From Centroberyx gerrardi (taxonomy: Eukaryota > Chordata > Actinopteri > Beryciformes > Berycidae), in assembly GCF_048128805.1 (NCBI RefSeq), contig NC_135999.1:26149159-26213158 (forward strand): DNA of 64,000 nucleotides. The letters run 5' to 3'. Under the pieces are notes generated by a model. It worked only from the letters and a program-made list of their open reading frames with translations. It searched no databases and was not told the origin of the DNA. Positions 22,901-47,534 of the stretch are shown here, piece after piece; within the stretch, counting starts at the first letter, position 1; each line of letters opens with the position of its first letter. The position numbers were made by a program, and so were the translations under genes.

Positions 22901-25900
22901 AATTTTGCCCTAGAATTATAGCTCCCCTTTCAGGTCAATCGGTGTAATTTTTGAAACGCTGAAAAACAGTGTGAAGATGCATCATCCCTCCAAGTTTCGT
23001 CAAAATCAGACCAGTGGTGTCTGAGATTTCACCTGAGATATCACGTTTGTCGGACGGACACAAGGACAGAACCCGATCCATAGTCCAATTATCCAACTTT
23101 TCAAGAACTGTAAATGATCAAATTCAATTTCCATACTTTTACAGATTTTCCAGACCTGCGTAGGAACCCTAATTGCTGTGATCATGTATTGTGTTGAATT
23201 CATGGCTGCACACCAATTTCCCCAATTGGCACATGACAGTCTTGAACTTGAATTAATGAATGTGAAAGTTAAATCAGGAAGACTGCTTTTCTTACACACA
23301 TTATCTCTCTAGTTTTAGAGATAGGAGATTTTCCCATGCTGTCAGCTGTCATTTCCTGCTCCTGCCATTTATATTTGACCAATCAGATCTCTCCATGTGT
23401 TCTGAGAACCAATCATCATGCTGCTGCCAGAATTTAAAACTGTTTCCTGCTCGCCTGCCTTCTGCTATCATTTATCTTCCACCCCATGAAGATAATTTCA
23501 TGATGGGGTCTAATCACCAAATACTTTCTGTAAATTCTAGACTCACCCGTAATTTCAATCATGCAATAAAAACTTCCTTCACTTAGTCTCTCCTGCCTGA
23601 AATATATCTCTTTTACACTGAGTGACCAGTCTAACCATCTCTCAGCCCTGACAGTGAAGGTGACTCCTTCTGTCGTGGTGACAGAGGGCCAGAGAGTAAC
23701 ACTGACCTGTAGCACCAGCTGTCCTCTGACTGACAACACCACCTACATCTGGTACCAGAACAGACGACCTCTGACCCCGCCAGAGAGCCAGCACAAACAC
23801 CTGGTTCTAGACCCAGTCAGCAGTCAGCATGCAGGAAACTACTCCTGTGCTGTCAAAACCCTCCAACACATCAACTCCCCTGAAGAGACTCTCACTGTCA
23901 CAGGTGAGCACGGCTTTAAGATATTTGATGAGGTGTGTTTAGCTGTTATAGGTGTTAATCCTCTGCATTGGTAAGAATCACAAACATATTACATCACTTA
24001 CAGAATATCGACTGATTTTTTTCTGACTGGTGGAAATTGTATTAACATCTGTATAAAGTCTCAATCTCAATCCAGACCCTCCAAAAAGACTCATCAGTGT
24101 GAGTGAGTCCCTCTGGTGAAATAGTGTGTAGGTCAGTGACACTGACTTGCAGCAATGATACCAGCCCTGCAGATAAGTACATCTGGTTTAAAGAGTATCT
24201 AACTTCCGTATCGTGACGTATTTCCAAGTGAAACAGGAAAGACAGGCGGGACATAACGTTGGGAGGAATTTGATTTGAACGTTGAAAAGTGGGCGTGTCA
24301 TAACACCCGAAGACACACCGAAGTACCATGCTGTTGCTAGCTAGCTAACTAATGAATCTTAGCTCTGTGCGCTAAAAGCTAAAGATTGATTGATGGGTGG
24401 ATGTCATGATATTATTGGTTGAAATTGGTTGAGTCCTGCTTACGTAAGCACACGGCATATTTTGTTTTACAGGAAGAAAACATGATTGAATTTTGATATA
24501 AGAATACAAAGAAATTGATTTTTTGTATTTTTTTTGGCATATATTGTTAAATAGGTGCACAATATGACCGGGGATGTGATCTAAAAGGGTTAAAAAGGCA
24601 TTTTTCATTTCATCTCAACTTTAAGACGACTGGAAATCAAGGGCTTAAACCTATTATTACCTTTGCTGAAGATGAATGCAGGCAGGTAGGCGCTCCACCG
24701 CTTGAATAATCTGAAAATTAAATGGGATAGATTTGGTATTTGGGATGGGAAGTGATTTGTAGATCAGTCAGGCGATGCAGGCATCTACAGTCTTTCTGGA
24801 GTCCATGTGACAGAAATCTATCGTAGTGATGGACAACTTTACTCCTTAATATCAATAATTGAACTCAAAAACGCTGTATTCCCCTAATTCAGATTTGATC
24901 ACAGGGACATGGATATCAGCAGCAGCTGCAGGAACCGCTGCTGTTCTCCTGGCTATCATACTCCTCTCTGTCTTCCTGTGGATTAGGTGAACAATACTGT
25001 GCTCTGTTTCAGAACAATGGCATTCAATCTCTTGTATAAAATTAATTCATTTATTTAATCATTCATTAATTTCATTAACCAAAAGAAAGAGGACCTCCAC
25101 TAAACCCCCTGGACCTGGGACACCAGACAACAACGAGCAGGTGAAGTACAGCAATTAAACAATTCCACTGCAAAATAAAAACATTCCCCTCACCCATCCT
25201 GGCTGCCTTGAGGTGGAATGACCTTCCCACCCCAGTCAGAGCAGCAGCCTCCCTATCCTCCAACTCATCTCTTCAGGAAGCGCATCATGTCCCTCTCTCT
25301 CGTTTTTTTTGTCCCACCTAAATCATACTCTCCTTTCCCCGATCCCTCTCCTGTATTATCATCCTCTACCTGCACCTGGTTATGTTCCTGTCTTGTTTTT
25401 TTTAGAAACTGTTCCACCTTTTCTCCCATGCTCATATTTCTATTTTTTTTTTTTTTTTTCCATTTTATTTGTTTATTTTGTTAGGGACCATGTACAAAAA
25501 CATTAATCTCAGTTAATGAGAAGAGATGCTTTACACCAGATTTAGTTACTAGCTAATTTCCATCTGTAGTCCGTTAGGCAGGTAGACATAAAAACAGTGG
25601 AAAATACAAATAACTTTAACCTGTTCTGTCATAAATATCGAATATCAGCCAGTCATGTAGTCCACCACCGATATGATGGAGGTTCCTCCTTGACCACAGC
25701 TACATTAAATTACCAAACTAAACAACGAAACTAAATTCAATTTTAGTTTTGTTGCACATTTTATTTATTCATTTTATTGTTCAATAATATTTTTTTCATT
25801 TGAAGGCAGTAATGTATCCCAGAGTTTCCCCTACCATTGATTTGGAGTGGTGGGTCACCCTACCTTAAGACCTTGAAAGAATTTAGTATCTGCTTCAGTG

Positions 25901-26405
25901 GAGAGTTTTAGTGTCACATGATGGTTTAAATGCCGATTCAGAGACTTTTCCATGCATTTTTTTTTTGGCATGAAAATGGTGCAGTTTCAAGATACAGAAC
26001 ATCGGCTCTCTGCACCTTCAATATAAAAATATTGGTATGGGAATCAGCTTTCAAAAGCCCAAATCAGTCGAACCATGGTTGCAATCATTTTATGTTGCTC
26101 TGGATAAGAGGGTCAGCCAAACTCTAAAAATGCAGTGTAATGTAAAAGTATTATTGTCTATGTTGTCTCCCCATCAGTTAAACTCTGGTCCTGTGTATGA
26201 CAACATCTCAGCTGTGGGCCAGAGCCCCATCCCTGCAGCACAGAGCAAACCAACAGAGCAGCCTGACCTTCACTACAGCAGCGTCCGCTTCTCTAAGAAC
26301 CAGGAAGTTCCTGTCTACTCCACCGTCCACTTAGCTCAGCCCCAGAGACAGGAGGTCCAGTATGCTGCTGTCAACTTCAACAGACCCAACAGTGATGCTG
26401 GGTGA
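19999..26405 (+). CDS. Siglec/CD22-like Ig receptor with ITIM tail, copy 3
   Basis: Exons: 19999-20053 (signal), 20442-20744 (V), 20833-21072 (C2), 21235-21324 (vestigial V), 21603-21821 (C2), 22268-22609 (V), 23646-23903 (C2), 24905-24986 (transmembrane), 25086-25140 and 26178-26405 (tail). The sum is 1872 bp and stays in frame. The third V domain keeps the B-strand Cys (SSVDISCDYSYP), unlike copies 1 and 2, and has DSAEYTFRF, with the Siglec-type Arg at 22543-22545. The tail again has LHYSSV and VQYAAV ITIMs plus YDNI. From the last C2 exon onward it is almost identical to copy 1, while its middle exons are the most divergent of the three. It looks the best preserved copy. Its 3' end faces pla2g6. 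Confidence 0.85.
21235..21324 (+). pseudogene. Vestigial V-set exon, copy 3
   Basis: The same 90-bp remnant as in copies 1 and 2. The sequence beyond the GTTACA donor has drifted, but the exon itself is unchanged. Confidence 0.65.
24100..24890 (+). pseudogene. Relic membrane-proximal C2 domain, copy 3, interrupted
   Basis: It matches the relic of copy 1 (SVTLTCSNDTSPADKYIWFK, later DAGIYSLSGVHV) but is split by a 425-bp insertion at 24195-24619. A short slip near 24105-24115 also puts the A strand out of frame. Confidence 0.65.
24195..24619. mobile_element. 425-bp insertion of unknown family
   Basis: It is defined by comparison with copy 1, which runs uninterrupted at 5477. TTTAA(A)GA lies on both sides, consistent with a 6-8-bp target duplication. 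I see no clear inverted repeats and no ORF, so the type is unknown. Confidence 0.6.
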
Positions 26406-26780
26406 GCATCTCTTGTCATTACAACTGGACCAACTGGACCGCTACACTGAAATGTCAAATGTCAAACTTTTAAAGGCCATAACTGCTTCATTACCGGTTT
26501 GATTTTGACGAAACATGGAGGGATTATGCATCTTGTTACTGATTGACCTATGCAATATCTCAGACCCCACTGGTCTGAATTTTACAAAACTAGGATGATG
26601 CATTTTGGCACTGTGTTCTGGCATTTCAAAAACATTACACGAATTGGCTTGATGGGGGCGCTGTAAGGTCAAATTTTCAAACTTTGAAAGGCCGTGACTC
26701 GTACACCGCAAATCCAACTGACAGGAAACTTGTTACACACATCCAGCTATCCTTACAAATTATGAGTAAGCTCTACTTAA

Positions 26781-27547
26781 AGGAATAGTTCACCCAAAAA
26801 TGAAAATTCAGTCATTATCTACTCACCCCCCATGCCAGCTGTTTGTTAGTCCATACAGCAGGCCCTGAGCTCCACAGCGGAACGGCTGTAAACAACTGAG
26901 GTTGCTGTGAACTGACTTCAAAAAATAACGGAAAATAACCATAAAATGGCTCCATGCAGCTCGTCCAGCATAATGCAAGTCCCTGGAAGCCAACCGATCC
27001 CAAAGTGACTTGAAAAGACAGACATTTACACCATTATTTAGCTGAAATCACCACTCTAGCTGTTGAAAAGCTCACATTTGCGTGCACCCGAGATCAAGGA
27101 GAACTACATGTGTAACGTTTCTCGAATTACCAGAAACAAGACTTCCGGTTTAGCCGCTTAGCCTTCAAAATATAAGCGCAAGATTTTAAATAGGTAGAAA
27201 TACTGTTTTAAACCAATTACTTTATATGTAATCGTCAAATGCAATAAGTGAGAACCCATATTAATGTTTGATGACATAATAATAATGAAAAATGCCATAA
27301 TATGTTCCATTTTAACTATAAACGCTCATGTATTACACTATGCAGAATACATACAGAACAGAGACTAAAGTGGACATCAAACATTAATGCAGTCATTTTA
27401 TGGTTATTTTCCATTATTTTTTGAACCGTGAAGTCAGGTCCCCAGAGCTCAGGGACTGTTGTGGACTAACAAACTTCACCCGAGTTTCAGCTGGCATGGG
27501 GGTGAGTAGATAATGACTGCATTTTCATTTTTGGGTGAACTATTCCT
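26781..27547. mobile_element. TTAA-flanked DNA transposon with long inverted repeats
   Basis: The ends AGGAATAGTTCACCCAAAAA and its complement open imperfect inverted repeats of well over 60 bp. TTAA is duplicated at 26777-26780 and 27548-27551. Copy 1 has a single CTTAAGGG at the corresponding place near 7639, so the empty site is visible. There is no ORF, so it is non-autonomous. TTAA points to piggyBac-type insertion, but the ends are not typical, so I leave the family open. Confidence 0.8.
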
Positions 27548-27989
27548 TTAAGGGTAAAACATTTTTAACTCAAACATGGTATCTAAGACACCACTGGTAC
27601 AACTAATTGAGCTCAAAATTTCAAACTCTGAAAAGCCATAATTGCTGGTCTGATTTTGATGAAACTTGGAGGAATGATGCATCTGGTTACTGATTGGCCT
27701 GTCCCTGCATCATTCACGGGGGATGACATGTTTACTTAGCCTACTTATTTAACAGGTTGCTTTCAATTTGTAGAAAAATTGGCTTTTTTTGAAAAGACAA
27801 TACACAAATTTTGAAACACACTGCAAGATGATTAAGTTACTAATGTGTTGTTTTTTTATTTCAGGCACAGTGGCTAGGCAATGGATCCCTACAGTTTGTA
27901 CAAACCCCAGAGTCTGAAGGCGTGAACACACACACTGTCTCTGTGGTGTACAAAACAACCTTTCAACTTCAAGGAAACTCTTTCATTAT

Positions 27990-28195
27990 GTCTGCGTTGC
28001 ATTTACATTTAGGCCTTTAGCAGATGATCTTATCTAGAGCTAGGCTATATAGCTATACTGTGAATGAGCAGGAAGAGGTTCAGTGCATTCAAGGACACTT
28101 CAACAGCACATGACTGATGATAGACACGCACTGGCTGTTTTGGAGAATTGAACTTGTGACCTTTTAGTTACAAGACATTCTGTCAAACCTCTCCA
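27990..28195. repeat. Second TTTACATTTAGGC...TTTAGCAGA repeat
   Basis: Near-identical partner of 7885-8095. It was copied with the flank rather than inserted independently. Confidence 0.6.
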
Positions 28196-28814
28196 TGGTC
28201 CAGCCCACCTTGCTAACTTCTCTAACTCAAGTTCCTCATTCAAGTATATAGTCATGACATGCTGAGCAGACTTTCACACGCTGTAAAATAAGAACAAGCT
28301 ATCTATTTAGTGATTAAAAAAATAGCATTTGTAGTCAAAGTTTATGAAAGTGACATTAATTTTATAGTCATACTAATGGCTAGACTTGGTGACCAATCTT
28401 GATAGCGTTAGCTAGCTAGCCAGCTAGGCTAGGTAAGCTAGGTAAGCTAGGTAGCTTAAATCAACGGCTGGGTGAACAAATTTGTGAGGCTTCTTTGTGC
28501 TGCTAAGCAACGAAAGCAGTGCATGGTGTTGTGTAGACTTTTCTTTCTCTAAAGTTTAGCTAGTAATATTTCTTGTTGATTCTTACTTGGATTACTTTGA
28601 TAACAAGCGTTACATTTGGAAAGCTAACGTTATAGCCAAGTTAGTTAAAAATACTCACCAGACATTAAACGATCTTAGCAGATCCTGTGCTGCTTGCCTT
28701 GACTCTTTGCATGATTGATGCTATCCATAGTTGTCTTCTGATTTCTGGCAATTGTTTTTTATTCACCCTGATTTTTGGAAGTCTATAACATTGTTTTTCC
28801 TCCATTTGAGGGTT

Positions 28815-29148
28815 ATAGAAAAACATCATCATCATCATTATCATCATCACCTAGCTATAAAGCGAGGAATCTCTGTCTGTGAGTGAGTGTGTCCGTCGCA
28901 TATCTCGAGAACCGTTCGTCCGATCGACTTCACACTTGGCGGATGTATTGCTGGGGACCCAAGGACGTGCAGTGTCGGATTTGATGCTATTTGGACACGC
29001 GACACGTTCAATATTACTAAACTTTGAATAAACAAGCGAACAGCGCTCTGTGCAGCAGCGGGCGGCAGCGGGGCTCAAAGCAAGCGACTGATAGCCTACG
29101 CCTATTGTGTGTGTTTTTTTTTGTGAACGGGCACTGCACTAGTGGTTT
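28815..29148. repeat. Copy 3-specific block with (ATC)n and CGTTCGTCCGATCGACTTC
   Basis: It starts with an (ATC)n run, continues with GC-richer sequence including CATATCTCGAGAACCGTTCG, and ends before AAATGTTGCTATTTTAGGCAG, where homology to copy 1 resumes. It replaces the MITE-bearing block of copy 1 (about 8681-9110). It is probably an unclassified repeat. Confidence 0.45.
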
Positions 29149-29589
29149 TAAATGTTGCTATTTTAGGCAGTCATTTTAAAAGGCTTCTCTCTCTTTAACT
29201 GTAGTGACAATTGCATTTTTGGTTTATACTGTAATAACCTGCTTTGTTTTATTATGAAAATACATTATTTTGCATTGCATTTCAAAACATTTTACTTATT
29301 CATAGCAATAATGTTATTGTGCAAAACCATGCTACATGAATAAAATTGACTAAATTATTCTCTTATTGTGCATGTACCTTGAAATGTTTAATAGTCAAAC
29401 AGAGTGATGGCCAGCGACAATCCCACTTCCCTATTCTTTGGTTTCACTTAAAGTCACAGCACCTTTCATTATATGGCTGCCGTTTTGTGTCCCTCTTGGT
29501 ACACATATGGTTTAGTGAAATTAGGGATTCAAAGGAACCAACCTATGAACCAGCAGTCATGAACACAACTAAAGTCCATATTCAAATAT

Positions 29590-29595
29590 TTTATT
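29590..29595 (-). terminator. Candidate poly(A) signal of pla2g6
   Basis: TTTATT on + is AATAAA on the pla2g6 strand, 1.1 kb beyond the stop codon. I see no closer canonical signal. It is also present in the duplicated block near 9569. Confidence 0.4.
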
Positions 29596-30732
29596 ACTTT
29601 AAGAGCATATGCTTCATAATAATTAATCCAAATACAAAACATAAGAAATAACGTGTTACTTCAAATTTATGCAGTACAGGTAGTAGTAGGTCTTTCTTCT
29701 TTTTCTTTCAAGTAAGTTGATAATTCAAGTCTGGTTTCAAGTCCAGTTGAAACAGTTTTGTTGAATATGTGTTAAAGACACCTTAGTTTACAGTAGACAG
29801 TCACTGAAACATTGGAACGGTGTACAACCAGGTTATCAATGGGTGTGATGTTATATACTCTGCTTAAAATCAGTACAACTTCTATGGGCATGAAAAAGAG
29901 ATATGGAGAGAAGAATGGCAAAACTACAGAATCAGGCCCCCGATACAAAAGGCATAAGTGGTTCTTCATCATCATCATCATTCAAGCTGAGCTGTGATCC
30001 AGTATATTCCATACAGTAGTACATACTGTATGAGGGGCCCTTAGATCCTTCTGATCATGTGACCTTAGAAAAAACTCTGTCTACTGAGTATCTTTGTTGT
30101 TAGTCAAAGGTGGGAAAAAAAAAAACAGGAACCACAGAAGGAAGAATGAGTCTGCTAAATGACACAATGTAATGTAATAATGAAGAGGAGGAGGAGGAGG
30201 ACAATTTTACCACAGCCAATCAGAATAACAGCTTCACTCAAGCTCAGTGTGACTGCGAGATCTCACCTACAAGAGACTGTGCGAGTGTATTTCTGTTTGC
30301 TGATAGGAACGAGAAGTGCACCATTGAATTCTCACCTGAAGAAGGGGTCACAGTCACACTGCTAATATGTGGAACCCCCCCCACTTTGGTCTGGCTCTGA
30401 CAATATCAGTTCCTCCTCATTTTCCCTTCATCTGTGTATGCACAAACTTAATATACCATGGTATAGGATCAATGATAAGGTCAGTCATCTTTCATTTCAC
30501 ACATTTTGCCAGTGTGTACATTTACATTTCAGTCTAAATGGAGATCCTCGCATTTCTCACATCCTCACAAGGAGTTTGTCTTACAGAAGAGAGAACACAG
30601 TAACATAGAAATCACAGAGTCTTGCGTCAAAGCGCAGCAATCTCTGTGTCAGTCAAATCGCTCAAGTCTTTTTCTCCCCTCGGACTCTCCTTTGTTCTCC
30701 ATCTCTCCTTTTCCACATCTTCTCCTCTGCTT

Positions 30733-44001
<13,269 letters not shown>

Positions 44002-44900
44002 TGTTACCTGAAACAGAGAGCAGAGAGTGTTATCTGCAGCACAGACTCTATGTTCTGTGACTGGTGAAGGAAAAGGGCAGGATTTTGCCACCAAAGGCTG
44101 AAATGTTCAGCTCTATAGCCTCTTCAGTAACTCTGTATGGTCTACCGCAGTCTTTAGGACAGCTGCCAACACTGATGAATGATTTATCTCGTCTCCAGGA
44201 CAGAGAGTAAACTCTCAGGAGCGGCAACAGGCGTCTCAGGCTGGGTATTACAGATTCTTGCAGCTGACCATCTCTATTTTAACTCTCTGTGGTTAAACAG
44301 AAGCCACCCGCTGCACTCTCGAAAGCAAAAGCAAAAGTTCCCTGTGAGATGACTTTAACTAGCTGGACTGCCTCAGAAGTTGACAGTTCAGCTGAGTCTG
44401 TGTGCTGGCTGCAGTCTCAACTCGTCGTTACATTGCAAACCCTATAAATGACTGTGCATCTCAACATGAACAAGCGGCTCCATTCAACGCAGTTCACGAG
44501 TTTCTGGTCATCCAGAATCGATTTGACACGACACTGACACAGAGCCAAGCCCAGGGCAGCACGCATGAGCAGAGACATTTCCCTTGTTAAATGTATTTTA
44601 TGTAAGATTCCCAACCGCTCTGTGCATCTATACCACAGCTATCTACCTACCTGGCCAGTGTCGGTAATCGCATTAGTTTAAAACGAGCTTTCTGTCCGTG
44701 TTCACCTGCTAGCTGTCCTCGGCTCCGGCTGACTTCTGACAGCGACATCAACAACCGAGTCACTACAACCAACCTTGCTACAAAGTTACTGATGTCAGCT
44801 GCACCAATCAGAGATCAAGGACTAGAAGATCGATGATGAAATGGGCGGGGCGTAGAGACAGCCCGCCGCAGCACAGCCAAACTGATCCGAGATCGGTTTT
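44002..44900 (-). promoter_or_regulatory. pla2g6: 5'-UTR and promoter region of pla2g6
   Basis: The first coding exon begins GTAACAATG after a TCTGTTTCAG acceptor, so the 5'-UTR is split. A likely upstream exon ends at 44706 (AGCAG followed by GTGAAC). The sequence from 44700 to 44900 is CpG-richer (GCGGGGCG, GCCCGCCG), as a promoter would be. Confidence 0.5.
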
Positions 44901-46027
44901 TCTCGCCACTGGAAATAAGGCTCTCCATCGGGGAAATAACAGATCTGGGATCACATTATACCGGTTTACACAATAATGTTAATGCAGCTACAGTGGAGTA
45001 TCTAGCGTTACAATATGTAAACTCTTAAAAGTAAAATGACAACGTTATCAAATTGCTCTGAATTCAGCAGAAGCTCAGCAGTTGCAAACTGCTTGAATCA
45101 AGTGTTCAGGCAGCTTGATATAAGAATTTGGGATCACTTTTTTTGACAGACCAATTATTTTTTGGTGTCAATTGTAGAGTTAAATTTAGTTCACAGATTT
45201 TTGGTGCAAAAGAGTTACACAGACCAAATTATAACATATAGGCCTACTACCAGGCCTACAATCAGTGATACTTTGAAATTGCACTACATTGATCAATAGC
45301 CTACTAAATTGATCTTGTAAAATACAGGCTACTCAGGTTCTGGACAAATTGTAATTTCAGCTATGAGTTTGAGTATTAAAGGTTTATGTGTAGTAAGTAA
45401 TGTGTAGTAAGCATAATACTGTATGACTAGTAAATATTAGCAGGGGTTGCTGAAAGGTAGTAAGTGAAACAAAGTAAAGTCGTCACGGTGCACGAGCTGG
45501 GGAGATTTCTGCATGCAAAAACACAGGATTGGCCACGGTTGTGTTTTTGTTGTTGTTTGAAGGCCCTCCTACCACTCCAGTACCCTCCCACACCCGTGAC
45601 GCCCGCCCCCCAACAGATTTGGCTCGCACTCTGTCCTATGACTCAGTCCTCTGCAACTGAAGAGAGCGCTGGAAACTCCCTCAATCAAGAAAAGCATAGA
45701 GGAAGCAAAATGGGCCACTGGCACACTATCCATCATACTGCAGCTGGAAGACCCTCCTATGCAGTAAGTTGTTGTTGCATAAATAAATACATCAAATTTC
45801 AAATTGTTCCTACTTGCCATGCATGACTTTAACAGCTGTCTCTCTCTCACAAGGCACCAAAACATTATCTTGCTGCTCGTGGCAACAAGCTAGATATGGC
45901 TTTGTCCAAAAAAACAAAAATGTCATATTAATGGCAAACTGCTGAGTGAGTTTTTTTTGCAAACTGCTTCCTTGGAAAACAGTGAAAGATCACAAAATAT
46001 TTCTTGTCTGGTAAGAGGTCAGTGTGG

Positions 46028-46094
<67 letters not shown>

Positions 46095-46420
46095 GGGGGT
46101 ACATGAGCCACAAATGTCCCCAGATTTGCACTTAAAAATCTGGTCACCTTATGGTTGCCAGAGACTGCATAGCACCTGAAAAGCCTCTACAAAGTTGTCT
46201 GGCTTGACTTTATCCAGGTCTTTATCTTAATATACCTCAAAAGTGACAAGTGAGAGATATAGCCTATTGTTTTTTTTTTCTCAGCTGCTAGCTGTAAATT
46301 TGCCTGTGTTGTGTTTTCTACAAGAAAACAAGTGTGAGGAGACAGCTTGACTAATTTGTCAGGGAGATATTACTTGTTTTTACTTGAGTGCTGCTAACTA
46401 TATGGTATAGTTATGTACAG
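44900..46420. other. pla2g6-cbx6 intergenic DNA
   Basis: The two genes are divergent. It contains a (TG)n run at 46027-46093 and a TGACTCAG AP-1-like site near 45639. I see no gene. Confidence 0.6.
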
Positions 46421-46439
46421 TATTATATGTATTGCTCTT

Positions 46440-46830
46440 TTCCAGCACCGGCCTGCTTCACATTCATACGGATCCACACATTTCCACCCATGGGAAGTGC
46501 ACAGTCTTCTACTGGTGGCCTTGCAGCTCCACTGGAGCAGTCGGGGGTCACATGTCTTACTCAAAGGCACCTTGAATGTAATTGTGGAGGCAGGGGAGAG
46601 CATCATTCACTTTCCTCACCCACACTCTCCATTAACTGTTCACCAGCCCATCATATAAATAAAGTTTATTACAGAGTGTCCTGGTGGCTCAGTGATTTGG
46701 GACGCATGCCATGTGACCGTGATGTCCTGGGTTCAGGTTCTTTGTCGCATGTCATCCCCTTCTCTCTCTCCCCAATCCTTCCTGTCTGTCTTCTTTGGCA
46801 GCAAAAAATGCCCCAAAAATATCTTTATAA
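46440..46830 (+). mobile_element. Repeat pair: GGTGGCCTTGCAGCTCCACT element and tRNA-derived SINE
   Basis: 46440-46660 has CTGGTGGCCTTGCAGCTCCA then TTACTCAAAGGCACCTTG, a common teleost repeat. At 46675-46830 is a third copy of the short SINE: TGTCCTGGTGGCTCAGTGAT, GGGTTCAGGTT, GCATGTCATCCCCTTCTCTC, with an A-rich end. Confidence 0.7.
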
Positions 46831-47199
46831 AAATAATTATTATTATCAGAGACAGTGAAAGTGAATTTTCAAAATGGAAGAGCAGCTAATTTCACAATTA
46901 GCTTACAAGTTTTTATAATTAGCCTATCCACCCCGCCTTTTTTTTGGCAAATCGCCACTTCCACTTCGCATTCCAGTCAGACAAAGAACAGAGAGTGATA
47001 TATGAATTTATTACATTTCACCCCTTTCTGGCTGGTTGGTGCCTTTGTTGGATTAGAAAACCTGCCTGGAAAACAAGCATGATGTTAGAAGACATTGAAG
47101 GCTACTAACTCGAATTTCGTTTTGCTTGGCTGCTGCCTCTATATTTGTCTTGTAGAGCTTTGTAAATTTCAGCTGAGTGTTAGCTAAGCACATGCTCAT

Positions 47200-47383
47200 C
47201 TTTCCATGCTTCAGGGCGGAGTTAGCACGGCACCGCCCGTCTCTAAGACAGCGTTGAGGGCTAAAAAGCCTTTGGGCGGTCTTTGCATCCTCTTGTGTGT
47301 CTTCGGCGTTGCTAGGACGACCAAGGGGGGCTGACCTCGGCCACGTGACAGATAGAAAGCTGGTCGCTGAGCCTCCGGGCCGA

Positions 47384-47415
<32 letters not shown>

Positions 47416-47534
47416 CGTGTGTGTGTTTGTGGTGTGTGTCTGCCGCCTCTCAGACACAGTTTGGCTGAAAGTGGTCGGCCCGCCAGACAGCAGAGCTGGT
47501 CGTCTGGAGAGAGACAGGTAGTAGGGTATGAAAG
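47200..47534 (+). promoter_or_regulatory. cbx6: CpG-rich promoter and 5'-UTR of cbx6
   Basis: GC- and CpG-rich sequence with a (CTG)n run at about 47386-47405 followed by (TG)n, directly before the start codon. Reading frames on the opposite strand here are low-complexity. Confidence 0.55.

Larger units (their letters stand above)
26406..30507 (+). other. 3' flank of copy 3, duplicate of copy 1 flank
   Basis: It corresponds to 7260-10485. It carries its own insertions at 26781-27547 and about 28815-29148. A possible terminal exon begins at 27865. The part from about 29590 on is probably the pla2g6 3'-UTR read from the other strand. Confidence 0.6.
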
